This document shows positions 34,236-46,450 of a DNA stretch of 64,000 nucleotides, piece after piece. This DNA is from Centropus unirufus (taxonomy: Eukaryota; Chordata; Aves; Cuculiformes; Centropidae), in the NCBI GenBank assembly GCA_013397695.1, contig VYZI01000123.1:1342961-1406960 (forward strand), read 5' to 3'. The notes under the pieces were generated by a model. The model made no database searches, had not been told where the DNA came from, and worked only from the letters and a program-made list of their open reading frames with translations. The first letter of the stretch is position 1. Each line of letters begins with the position of its first letter. The position numbers and the translations under genes are program-made.

Positions 34236-36266
34236 ACAAAGGAACAATATGTTTTGCACAAGAAGTAGTATGGCCCAGTTTTCATCTGTGATTTTGTTTA
34301 GTAAATTATGTTAGCTAGAGATCCATCATGGCTGCCAGTGACCATACTTGTGGTCAGTGTTCATATCCCGTGTGAGCCACCTGGGGAACACTGCCACATC
34401 AGTTTTCTGTCATTACTATTTTGCTACTACTCCTTAGCATAGGAACTGTCAAATGAAATCTGAGTAAATGCACCATAAGTTCAAACTTCAAATTTGGACA
34501 TTCTCTTGTTGCCCAAATATCACCTTTAGACTAATTTTCAGTTTACTTCTCACAGAAAAGCTCATTACTCTTGAGTGCCTTGAGTGCTATGAAAGGGAAA
34601 TCTTCAAATAATGTTGACAAATAATCTACTTATCTTGATTTACAGGGCCAGATTGTCTTTTTTGCTTATAGTCATTGTATGGTTTTATGGCTATATTAAT
34701 ATAAAGTGATTCCTTTCTGTGAAATTAATAGTTTTCCCATCTCCCAATGAAAAGAAAGGACAAGAAGAAGGAAGAATGATGAATACTCTCTTTTTCACTT
34801 TCTCCCTCTCTTTAATAAGTTTGATTACAAGAGCAGAGTTATGACAGTTTGTGATGAAGAAATTAAAAGCGTAAAAGGAAAGAAGTTCCTCATTTTTCAT
34901 ACATCTTAATTCCATCATGTAAGATGATAGCTGTGAATGGCACAATTGAATAAAATTTGGAAAAGGTGCATTCATTTCTAATGGAACACATAAATAGTAT
35001 AAGCATATGCTTTGTAGGTGGGAGTGTAATGATTTTTGTTGTGTTTCTTTTGAACATGACAATTGGGGCTATATTTCAGTAAAGATTAGTAGCTTGGTTC
35101 ATAACAGCTCAAAGGCCTTGTGTTCCTTTCTGTGTGCTCCTGCATTTTCCACAAACGTGAATCTTTAGGTTAATGTGGATTATTGCATACCTGGAAAACT
35201 ATTTCTTTTTCCTGAAATTCCTTTCCAAAGGACAAGTACTACTATTCTTAGAGCAGCTTGCTCCAAAAGCTAATTAGTTTTTTCACTGAATTTTGAGTTA
35301 CAATATTTGTTGTCAAATAGAAACCTTATCTTCTGTCATACCTCAGAGGCAGTGAGGTAAGTAAGGATGCTTCCTTCCCGATTCTGCACCTTTTCAGAAC
35401 ATCCCTGATGACTTAATATGCTTTATTGTATGGGCAAGCCTCAGGTTTCACTTAGTTACTTTTTAACAAATTTTCAGACTTTGAGATTAAAGTTTTCTGA
35501 ATCTGCACTCTTCTGATGGGGTGGAGCAGGAACTGTGTTCTATGACAAGAGTCATTTGAATAATTGTGATCAGATTAGGGTTAACATTTGCAATTATATA
35601 AATAGAGCAGAAGTTCAGGCTGCTCTTTCTGTCAAATAATTGTGTTTGTTCTTCACAGAGTGGCCCATTTTTTTCTTTTGTTCATAATGAATCCAGACTT
35701 AAAGTTCCATGTTCACTGAGGTGAGTACAATAATGGCCAAGGTGTTCTTTGCATGTTAAATAAATTTGTTTTCCTTTTCTTTTAACAGAGATTTCTCTTC
35801 TATGGATTAGTTTTCTAAGGAAAGCAATGTTAGTTTACTATTATACCATTGAATTGAAAATCACCTCCAAATTACTTCTTCGTATCTTGTCGGATCTTTA
35901 CATTCAAGAAAGAGAATAAAAAAGGAAACAAGAATGTAATATGAAATGCTGAGGTTATTGTTTTGGTTTATCAAGAAAAGCAGAGATTTACAAATCAGTG
36001 TTGTGAGACTCCTCCCCATTCACTTCAGTTATCTAAAATTTTCATACATGAAGCCGCGTGAGCTCCATTTTTTATCAAGGGACAGAGAGATAGATATCTC
36101 AAAAATTTTCTCATTCATTTTAGAAACTTACTTTTCAGTAAGAGTGCTCACTTCACTGTCTTTCACTCTTGACTAGAGGCCATATGCCCAACTTTTAGAT
36201 AGCTAGTGAAGGATTCAGTAACCGCAACACAGGCCATTTCAGGTAACAAGTATAAGCCCCAGTGTA

Positions 36267-36289
36267 AGAGCAGTGTAATTCACTGCTCT
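36267..36289. repeat. Short perfect hairpin
   Basis: AGAGCAGTG and CACTGCTCT are exact reverse complements around the 5-base loop TAATT. The arms are only 9 bp, so the structure may be accidental. Confidence 0.6.
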
Positions 36290-38800
36290 AGAGGGACCCA
36301 GCTCTCCTAAATGTCTCATATCACTTTGACCAGCCTCACACAGACATGCAGCAGCGCTTAAGCCATGGCATTGCAAGAGACTCAGAACTGCCTTAAACAG
36401 CACCAGATGTCTGTTGTAATGGTTTTGTTTTTGGATTGCCTTAGGTTTCAGCAGCTTTATATGTAATAGCAATAATGGTGGCGCAGTCAGAAATGCATTT
36501 CCATACTTTCCAAGGTTTTCTAAAGTTCACTGAAGTTTTTTGGGGATATCATGCAAAGGTTTCCAAGGTGACTGCATAAAGGGTCTGGAAGTGGCATAGC
36601 CACATGGAGAATCCAGCCTTCCCAGCTGTGAGCCGTTGTTGCTTCTCTTTCTTTTTCAGTCCGGAAGTTTACATGCAGCCACATCAGGAATCTCTGCTCC
36701 AATGTTCCCCAGCCTCTTGCTACTAGTTCTTCATGACAGAAGAAATGAGGTGTTAGTAATTTCTTTGGAGAAGGTCTTCTGGCAATATTTAATATTCTAG
36801 TTACATCATAAACTATTGCACCTATAGTGTCTCCAGGCCCAGAAAACCTGACGTGGCCTAGTGTGTATTTAGTTGAGGTCTGAAAGCTTGAGATTTCCAT
36901 CAAGGCACTCTACTGTGTGGCATAGATGTGGCCTTGGGCATATACAAAGAGAAGGAGGGGGCCTTTTCTGCAAAAGAATACAGTAAACCATATCTTTAAT
37001 TTCAGTTAGGCACTGGGGCCACCTTTCACTCTGCTCCTTAAAACTCCCAGTATGCATGATGCCATCCTGCCCAAGATTTGTACAGGTGCATGAGGAAAAG
37101 GAAGAGGCTGCCTGTGTACTTTTCCCTACTTGGCACACCTTGCATTACAAGCCAGGATTTTGCCTTGAGCATCAGTTCTAAGAGAGAATATCATACAAAT
37201 AAAAACGAAGTCTTTCACTCCATCATGTCATTAAACAATAGCCCTAAAGTAGAAATTATGTACTGCATCTGCAAATTTATTCTTTATATTAAATGTTGTC
37301 TGTTTTTAATGTTTACTTGTAAACCCTCTGGCTTTCATTGCAATAAAACTAATCTTCAAAGTTCTGAAGCAATATGAAGTTTCCCAATGCTCCTTAAAAA
37401 ACCTCACCCAGTTTCGAAGGTGTCTGATTTCAGAAGCTGATTACTTGGCTAAATAAAATATCTTTACTCAACTGTTTGAGTCGTAAACTTATGATATCCT
37501 AGAAGCTGATTGACCACAAGTGATAGGGAAGTATTTGTCTATTGTAATTGACAAGGAAGATACAAATTAGTTTCCTTGAATAATGTGCAAAAATGGCACG
37601 TTACCTATGTACTTTGCTCCACTTGTCTTTTTCCACTGGGCTTTTTATTTATATTGCAATTGTTCCTGTTCTAGACCAAGACATGTAATGTGCCAGCATT
37701 ACAGAAAGATACTTTTCCACAAAGAACTGTTTATCTTCAGACAAGAAATGCAAAGTGGATATAACCAATACAGCAAGAGGGAGAGGATAAAGGTAAATCT
37801 GAAAAGATAATGAATCTGCATGGGTAACAAGTGCCTAATTGTTTTGATTAAATTAATTTGGGTTTTTTATTAGTTACATAACTCTTGCTTGACTCTCCCA
37901 CATTGTGTCTGCAGAGTTGGCAGTTAGGAAAACCACCTCTCTGCACATTTCATCTGGAAATGGTTTAGAAACAATAAACAACTATATGATGCTGTTTTAA
38001 GGCAGATTATTTTTTTCTTGGAAGTCTACTGCTGTACAACACTGTTCTTCTCATTGTTAGCCCTCAAATCTGCTACCAAGGCACTCATAAAACTGCCAGA
38101 ATTCTCAACGTTATTTTACTAGGATACCAAACTCTGTGAGACATAACTCAGTTATACAGAGGAAGAAATAGCCTACTTCTATGTGTTAAATGTAAGCACA
38201 GAAAAGAAGCAAATGCATCTTGAACTGGCTTTTCCCTTCCAATTCCTTCTCCCCTTCCCCATATAGGGTGAATTGAAACCCTGTCATGTGGAATACAAGA
38301 GCACAAGCGAAAAAAACTTACTGAGATTGATGGGGTGACATCTGCAGCAAACAGTGTAAAACGAAAGTTGCTAACTAAGGCTCAATGTCCTTATTTGGTA
38401 TGATGCTGTAAACACCAATATGGTTGTTCTAAAGTTTAAATCCTGTTTCCATGCTTGTTTTCCTAATTAATCATGTGTAGTGCTTTTCTGAATTGGGACA
38501 AATAAGATGTTGCTGAGTAACCCCGATACATTTAATCTGTATCAGTGATCTGAACTACATGCCTTTATTTGGTTTAAACTGCTATTCTAAAAACCACATT
38601 GCACTATTTTTGATGAGTCTTCTACATGCCTCTTCTATATTTTTATTCCTTTGGGCGCTTTGACTACTTAAGATGGAAATATGTTACATACTATTTAAAC
38701 TCGGGGTTTGGTTTGGGGTCTTTATGCAGGTTTTGTTTCTTTTTTTTTAGGGGTTTTATTTATTTATTTTTTTTACACCACTGACTAATCTCTGTTACAG

Positions 38801-38902
38801 AAACTTTAAAAAGAAAGAAGAGGAAAAAAAGACATTTGCATTTGATTTGGAAGGAAGCCAGTGTCAACATGACCAGTGATGGGAACACTGATGATATGTT
38901 GG
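38801..38902 (+). CDS. Candidate exon with start codon (unidentified gene)
   Basis: This is the best splice-flanked segment in the window. Upstream lies a T-rich tract, a branch-point-like CTGACTAAT (38781-38789) and TCTCTGTTACAG (AG at 38799-38800). Downstream is G|GTGAGT, a near-ideal donor with GT at 38903. The 102-base exon has a first ATG at 38869 with A at -3, giving the start MTSDGNTDDML plus one base of the next codon. The preceding 68 bases would be 5' UTR, although the same frame stays open upstream and would read a lysine/arginine-rich run. The acidic, Ser/Thr/Asn-rich start suits a cytosolic or nuclear protein and shows no signal peptide. I cannot name the gene, and no partner exon is identified. 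It might also be an untranslated exon of a long non-coding RNA, or chance. Confidence 0.3.
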
Positions 38903-39767
38903 GTGAGTCTTTCCAGTTCTGGAACATGTAGAAGCCTGTTAAACAGCACTGAGAGATCCTGACAAAAGTGCTCACCTGGCAATGACTGCAGGGAATAAAC
39001 TAAAAAAAAAAAACCAAAAACCCACAGCTTAACTTGTTAGGTTATGAAATTCTTTTCCTTCTCCATAGGTCTCAAATCAGAGTACCAAAGGTAGCTGTTG
39101 CAAATGAACATTCGGTACATCCCTTATCTTACAAATAAGGATATGGTCTTTCTTTCTCAGTAATACCCCAAAACATTTTTTTCTCTATAAAAAATGACTT
39201 ACTCTTGGGTGTGTTTCCCTTCATAATTAAAATACTCAGTAACTTCTCATGTTTCATTACCTGTAGGAAAAAAAAGCATAACAAAGCTCTGACCTCTCTT
39301 CTTTGAACTCAGTATTCATAAAACCTTTCAGTTTGTCTACTGGATTGTCAGGTCGTAACTGAGTTTTAGCATATACCACATACTGTATATTTACACTACT
39401 GTGAAAATTTAAAGCCAAAAATCTCCTGTGATGTTTTCACTTCCTCTGCTTTTAGTATTGTGCAAGTGCTTCCCTCCTCCAGTTCTGCTTACTAATGTTT
39501 CTCTGTTCCAGTCTCAGCAGGTGAGAGTAGTTTCCACTGTGTAAACTCAATACTGTGTTTCTCTACTGATACTGAAACAGGGCATGGCTATTATACTCAA
39601 GCCAAAGCCTGACTGTGTTTTCTTGAATACAGCTAGGATAAGATAATAGCAGATGAGAGTTGTTGCCACAGGTTTCTGATCAGGAGGAAGGTGTAGAATC
39701 TTAGCATATTATGAAACCATACCCTAGAGTTTTGTGGTTATAAACTCAAATTTATATCCCGTGCTGG

Positions 39768-39807
39768 TATTTATGCCATGGTGCTGTTATCTATGCCATG
39801 GTGCTGT
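39768..39807. repeat. 20-base tandem duplication
   Basis: TATTTATGCCATGGTGCTGT is followed directly by TATCTATGCCATGGTGCTGT, with one mismatch in 20. This is a recent-looking local duplication. Confidence 0.85.
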
Positions 39808-42800
39808 TCTATTTTTATCTTACATGGCCTTTGCCACGCTCAGTGCAAAGATGTAAACATTATAATTCACTTGAAAATCACGGGCCCTTCAGTATGGACA
39901 GCACAGATAGATATAGTGTACGTGTTAATTTGTCAGTGTGAGACAACTGAGAGACAACTTTTGGGATGCCCTACAAGCCCCTTGGTCATTTAGCTTTTCA
40001 TGTTCCTTGCAGCTCTATTCTTAACGCTCTGTTAGAATTGATGACTTTAATGTAGAATATCACTCAATCCTCCTCTATAGTGGATGTCTTCTTTTGGTGC
40101 CTTCTCTCAGGTTAAAATTTCAGGTTAAAAGCTCTATACATTTCAGCAATCTTTTGTCTAACATTTATACTCTGTTTTATTATGCAACACTAATGACATA
40201 AAATAACTGGCTTGTGAAATGGTTTGCCTGTCAAAGGCTTTCAGATTTGCAAACGTGAGTGATTTCAGTCAGCAACATAAGATGCCATGAAGAACTGTGA
40301 CCACTCCACCTGAGATATGAAGTGGAACAGGAGGCTTCCCTACATATGTCTATGAAAATATTAAAAACCTGGCACAAGACTGTTTCACTAAAGCACTGCA
40401 ACATGTGAATAAAGACCTGTTGATTTTTTCTGAGTAGGAATGGGTTGTAGCTATTACAGAAATAGTCTATTTTGTAAATGCTTCATTTGTGATCACAGAT
40501 AAAGTCTATCATCTCACTTCATCTAATGTTTTATTAAGTCTATGTTAGTTTGATACATTTCACTACAGATTTGTGTGCATGTATGCACATATGCGCATGT
40601 GAGACAGGTAAAGAAGGAAATCCAATTCCTCTAGTGAAATGTAAAAAAAAAAAGCTAATGAAATGTATCACATGAAAGAAAATTGTTGAAAGATGACAGT
40701 ATATTGCAGTTATTTTTAAACAAATTGTGTGTGCTTAGTTATGTGCATCTTCTTTTTTGTGTCTTTTTTTTTTTCTGGTACTGAGCATTCTGGAGATGAG
40801 GAAGATGATTGTGACTGCTTACTTTCCAGGATGAACTCCCTCTCTGGAAAACCCTAGAAATGCCTCACTTTTTTTCTCCCTATGTCTTTCTGAGCCTCAG
40901 TAAGACAGTTTATAAATTCAGATTTTTTTCCTATAAACTATGCAAAAAAAATAAAAACTCAAAAGCCTTCTACTTGGTACAGAGGATTTTGTTTTCCATG
41001 ATGACTTTTCAAGTTAAGTTAAAAACTTGATGCTCTCTTTCTGCTCAATTGCCTTTGTGGCCTGGCCTTCCATGAAAACCTCTTATTGGATCACTGCAAA
41101 AGACCACAGATATCCCTCACTGTGCTCAATAATGGGAAAATATCTGTCTAAGAAATCTGGAACATAGAACAGAGAGAAAGCAATAGGTATACAAACATTG
41201 TGATGGCTAATTAAATAGTCTGTCTACAGTGAGTAGGTCTAATAGACATCATGGCACCTTCTCTTCAGGAAAGTTTAAGATGTCAAAGATTGGAAGCCCT
41301 GTAAAGTAAGCAGTCTAAATTGCTCGTTGTTCTTTCTTTTTTCCTTTTACTTTTCATTTTCTTTTCATCATAGTTACTCCTATATCAGATTGCCTGAATA
41401 AAATTAATAGTTCTGTTCTTTGTAGCAATACATCTACAGAACATGAGATCCAAGAGAATCATGTGGAAAGTAACTATGATTACTTTCTGTAAGAAAGATG
41501 CAAGTTTCAAATCTCTTTAAGTAAGAAATATCTTCACAGAGATCCTCAGACATTAGAGTCACTACTGTTAGAAACTGCTGCAGCCTGCAAGACCCAGACA
41601 ATCAGTCCAACAACTGTACAATTTTCTGAAAAAGTGATTTTATATACTTCTATAGGGTGAAAGTTTACTTCACCATGAAGCAGAATGCTAACATTTTTGC
41701 AAAAAAATGTCACTTGTCAGTCATAGTAAAGAAAATCACTGTCAAAACCATAAATACTCTCTTTTAAAATAACTGTAACTTGTACAAATTAAAATGCTTT
41801 GAAAAAAAAAATCTATATTTACAATACAACAAGATAAACCTCAGGCCATTCTAACTATTCTGAACATTTTTTACATCAGTAACTAGAAATCTCGTTTACT
41901 TATTTCACTGCAGCTTGTCGGTGTGGGGCTGCAGTTTAGGTCTTTAAAATGAAATCCAGCTATTTTGTCTTCTTCAAGCTGAAATATTGTTGAACATCTG
42001 CTACTGTTAGTTAATCAAATCATTATTGATTTTATTCCAGAGTGAGTTTAATTGTTCAGCAACCAAACTGGATGTACAATGCAGTCCTCCCCGCGGCTCC
42101 GCATATTTGTTTCAATTGTTTCTAAAGGTGACAGTGATACATGATAACATGAGTTTTGTGTTGATCAGCAGCAAACTTGCCACAAAAGAGTAAGTAGAGG
42201 CAGTGTAATAATATTAATAAATCGTTCAACTAAACAAGCAGCTTGGTAGAACGGAAGATCTTGTTTTAAATACTAAGAATGTAATCAGCTAAAGTGTTAA
42301 AATTTAGGTACTATTGATTAGGATGTGATTCTAAGTGAAAAAAAGAAAAGGGCTACCCAAAGTAGAACATTTTCCCTGATAAGTAAAGCTGATGTTTGTC
42401 TGTCTTTATTAAAGTGGCTTTTGGGTAGGAACCCTTTTTGACAAGACTTCTTTAAAATGAAGTATTCTTTTGTTTGCAAAAAGAGTCAAGATGGAAAGTG
42501 ACTGTAACTGGCACATGAATATTCAGAGTACGAAATACTCTTTACTAACAAACTTGAAATTAAGATTGTGTAATTCACAGTGCTAGGGACAGCCACACTC
42601 ATGTCTCCTAGTATTAAAGTTACACAGCACTTTAAACACCTGGCTGCACGGGTGCCATAAATAATAGCATTGAAGTTGGTGTAAGTAATGATCAACTACT
42701 CACAGGTGTGTATTAGGACAGCACACTCTGTCCCAATGCAATTTTGCTTTTTAAAGTGCTACTAGACTAAATTGCCCTTTGAATGTTTCTATTATTCTCC

Positions 42801-45604
42801 ATAGTATGCATGTGTGTTCCATAGTTTTCTTTGTAGTGCAGTTGTTTGACTTCCAAAACTGATGATCCATATATCAGCCAGTAAAGAATTAAACTTCGTA
42901 ATGGTTGTTATATAAATGTTTCCTGTCTTTTTCTCTAGACTTTTTTCCTAAAGATATGTATTTCTTCCCAGGCTTTAAAATCTTCTGCTTGCTTTCTACT
43001 ATAAGCAACCAGTTCAGAGGTCAGATTTTTTTGTCATGACAGTATCCTACAATCCAGAGTAAGTTACTGGAGTGTTGTGCATTTGCACCATACTGTGAGT
43101 AGCAGGAATTACTAAGGAATTACTAAGATTTTTTACAAAGCAAAATTAAAGGTGAAAACACGAAAACACAAAAACACATTTGTGCAACAGTTTTTTCTGC
43201 ATAAATATTGTTAGATATCTTTTAAGGTATATTACCCTGCCTGCTATATGCTGTGGGTAGTAGCAGCAGTTTGATGTTATCATACAGCAGTTTAGAATTC
43301 AAAGTGAGATGCAGGTCTTTACTTCATTAAACTACACGATTTCAAATATCCTGGAAATAAGGGGAAATGAATATTTCCTATTCTCAAGAAAAAGAGGTTA
43401 CAGAGGGGCCCCTGCTCCTTGAGCTGTTTTCCAAATCACTTATAGATAAGGCTCAGAGTCTCAATGAGCACAACACACTAAATATAAAAGGAATAATAGT
43501 ATGCAAGGGGAAGATTTCCATGTAAATTGGGATAGTTTCCAAAGTGACTCACCCTAAATCATAACAAAGTTTCTGATCCCTTGAAACTGCTCATTGTGCC
43601 AGAATTACACAGCTGAGCTCTCTCACCCTCTATTTCACAATCCCACTCTACAACAGCTTACAGAAAATACTCATGGTTGTGCTCCACCCTGAAAATAAAA
43701 TAGTGAAATCAACCTGAGGTTACATGAGGGAATTCTGCTAACTTGAACAGAGAACGTAAATGGGAACAAAAGAAGGAATAAACTTGCATGTAGGTGGATT
43801 CCTTCAGGTGCCCCTGGAAAATGATATGACTTTTTGACTCTTATCTTTTTACCTCTTGTGAGGAAGATTAATGAATGGTCCTAGGCTTGGCAACTATGTG
43901 GGCAACCTGAATACTTTCTAGAGTATGTTATGTACTTGCAAGAGGGCTAACTATTGGCAGAAATATTTTCAGCAAAAGACCCAGGTTCTCTATGGTAGAA
44001 TTCTTGAAATCAGATTGAGTGTTAAAAAGATTCCACACTGCTACCAGTCTGAAAAATCACTTCAAGTACACTGGATGAAAACAGTGTACATCAGCAATTG
44101 ACCGAAACCAGAGGAGCTCCGGCTGCACACAGGTCTATGCAGGCTGCCTTCTTACTGAATCATTGGAGATTCTGTTTTGTTTTGGTTTATTTTGACCTTT
44201 ATTTGGGAGAATGAAACTTGTGATCTTATGAGGAGCAAGTATGGGAAGAGTCAGGTGCATGAGTCAACTGTTTTACAAGTGCTGATGAAGAGGCTAAGAT
44301 TTGCGTCATACTGAGAGGAGCCTTGTTTCACAAGGGGGTCAAGATTGTTGAAATGCCTCATCTTGTCAAGGACCCAGCCCGCAGAAGTTGAAAGAAGATA
44401 AATACTTGTTATGTGAAATCAACCATGAAATTAAAAAAAACCAAACAAACAAAACACAGAGATTGTACTTCTAGCTGGGAAGCTAGTATTAATAAAATGG
44501 ATATTGTTGTATTTATTAGAAAACAGTGAAGTTCTACTCTGAAATAATAATTTCTTTTATTGCTTTATACTTAAGAAAATAATAAGATCTATCATTATTT
44601 TGCCCTATGTGGCAGCAGTAGTGTCCTAGAATAGTAATCTGCAATTGGCAAAATACTTATCTCAGGTTCTTTTTCATATATATATTATTAAAGTCCATCT
44701 GAGTAAGGGTCAAACTTCTGCTTACAAGCAGCAGAGAAAAAGCCAGCCCTGAAAGTATGGCTCTAAAATATCAACGGGAATGAGTGATAAACTGAGACAG
44801 TCTTTAAAATACAGCAGTCCCAGAGGCCCTATTTCCGGGCATCAGCTGAACCTGCTGGAAGAAGCTGGCGGTCACAGCAGAGATCCGTGTAGAAACACAT
44901 ACATGTGACAAAACATCTAACATAAAGAGTTGTTCTGACTAGCACACTTTTTTTGGCAATATATGCCTATGACTCATCAAGGAGGGACACTGTAATTTTT
45001 GTAAAAGCTGGATTACCAAATCGTTGTGAAGAATTACCCCTGTACACACCTGTGTCTACAGATCAAAGCTACCTTTCCGGACTGTTCATCTGAAACTGTT
45101 TCTGAACATTCATGTAGAATTAAAAGGGGGGGGGAGGGGAATGAAGAATATTTTAAATACTTTGGTGATACTGTTGCTTATCATTATTTTGAGGAGATCA
45201 GGAACAGTGACAGCAGCTGCTAAAGGTCTTTTCTTTAGGAAAAGACAATAACTGAATTTATTTATGGGAATATAGACAGCCTTAGCGAATTTAGGTAAAG
45301 CTATAACAAGCAAGCTGAACTCCAGGTTCAAGCCCAAATTTCCTCACATTTGAATTGTTTCAATGCAAACCTGTCTGGAGTAAACAGCGCACTAAGGAAA
45401 AATCATAGGCTCCTATGTCCCTTTGCTCAGTCTAAAGAATATAGCACCTTGTAGGTTAGTGGTGTGAGACTTTGACTCCGTGCCATGACCTTATACCGAC
45501 TTTTGTCATGTTGTCATGGGGCTGACACCATGTGGACATCTCAGATGAGAAAGTCTGTTCCAGAAGTCTGGAAGCCTATACCTCCTTTTCTCAATGTTTG
45601 CATT

Positions 45605-45656
45605 GAGTGAATAACATCCTGTAATTTGCTGAGTGAATGATATCCTGTAATTTTTC
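45605..45656. repeat. 26-base tandem duplication
   Basis: GAGTGAATAACATCCTGTAA (45605) repeats as GAGTGAATGATATCCTGTAA at 45631, each followed by TTT. The period is 26 bases with two mismatches in the compared part. Confidence 0.85.
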
Positions 45657-46064
45657 TGGATTTCAGTGTAATATCTAAGGAAATTGTACATATACTATGT
45701 TAGAAGACTTCCCTCTACTGACTCATCTCCACTGGCAATTGCGGAAAACAGATGTGGCAGATAGATTGTCTTTTGGGGGCTAAAATTATTTGAGCCTCCT
45801 ATGTGTGAAATTCAAGTAGTGAAATGGACAGAAAATGAAATGGAAGGTTTTGGTTAAAATGCTATTTTTACCCTGCTCTTCTATTCAGGATTAAAGACAG
45901 TTGTGTTCTTTGGGTTTAGTGGCACTAACCTATAAAATAAAAATTATCTTTCTCTAAGTATGGCAGTAAGAACACCTCCAGATATTTGGGAGAATTATTT
46001 TGACATTTTGATTATTTCATGTTAACAACTTCTTGGATGCAATTTGATATCACTTATCTGATTC

Positions 46065-46137
46065 CCCCTGTGTTGTGTAGGATGTAAGACTTAGGGATTA
46101 CAATAGGTCATTCTAACCTTAAAAGTCTTTATGTTAT
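46065..46137 (+). mobile_element. Old CR1 3' tail, forward
   Basis: GTAGGATGTAAGACTTAGGG then ACAATAGGTCATTCTAACCT then TAAAAGTCTTTATG parallels the terminal CR1 sequence GATGTCAGACTAGATGATCA...GGTCCCTTCTGGCCTTAAAATCTATG found in old reptilian CR1 lineages. Only the last ~70 bases remain and are well diverged. It has no coding potential. Confidence 0.6.
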
Positions 46138-46389
46138 TGAAGCTTAATACCAAGTCATCTGCTATAATTCATATCTTTAAAAGTTAGCTATGCAGCACAA
46201 CATCAGCTTAATCATATTCTCATTTCAGAGTCAATGAAGAATGATTACATATAGCACAGTTACATATTTTAAGATTAAATGAACTTTATTCTGGAGGGGC
46301 CTATTTGTGTCTTATTGCAAAGGGAACCACTTTAAGTAGCTCAGATGTTAATTTTTACCATTTAAGTGTTTGATTATGGCTGATTTTAC

Positions 46390-46450
46390 TTTAGATTTAG
46401 TTTAGATTATTTAGATTTAGATAATTTAGATTTAGTTTAGATTATTATTT
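46390..46450. repeat. TTTAGA-type tandem repeat, ~35-base period
   Basis: The block TTTAGATTTAGTTTAGATTA occurs at about 46390 and again at about 46425, with TTTAGATTTAGATAA between them. It is a short minisatellite built from TTTAGA and TTTAG units. Confidence 0.85.

Larger units (their letters stand above)
33010..38795. other. Mostly unique DNA, no gene recognised
   Basis: About 5.8 kb. It contains an A-rich (CAAA-like) low-complexity run at 34175-34235, a small hairpin at 36267-36289 and a relatively GC-rich block at 36500-37140 with two long reverse-strand ORFs (see findings). A T-rich run precedes the exon candidate at 38740-38775. The 123-codon reverse ORF at 35062-34691 has no recognised motif. 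Confidence 0.55.
38905..46060. other. Unique AT-rich DNA, no gene recognised
   Basis: About 7.2 kb with no recognised gene or mobile element. Present are a 20-base tandem duplication at 39768-39807, A-rich runs at 39001-39026, 40647-40658 and 44429-44456, a stretch with homeodomain-like AT motifs and rare CpGs at 42010-42240 (see findings), a G-run at 45127-45139, and a 26-base tandem duplication at 45605-45656. ORFs are all short and lack family features. Confidence 0.55.

Noticed and set aside
34691..35062. 123-codon reverse ORF as a gene
   Set aside because: Same reasons: no motif, no conserved-looking codon pattern, chance length.
46381..46450. Telomere-like repeat
   Set aside because: Units are TTTAG and TTTAGA, not TTAGGG, and the array is only about 60 bases long, which fits simple slippage.
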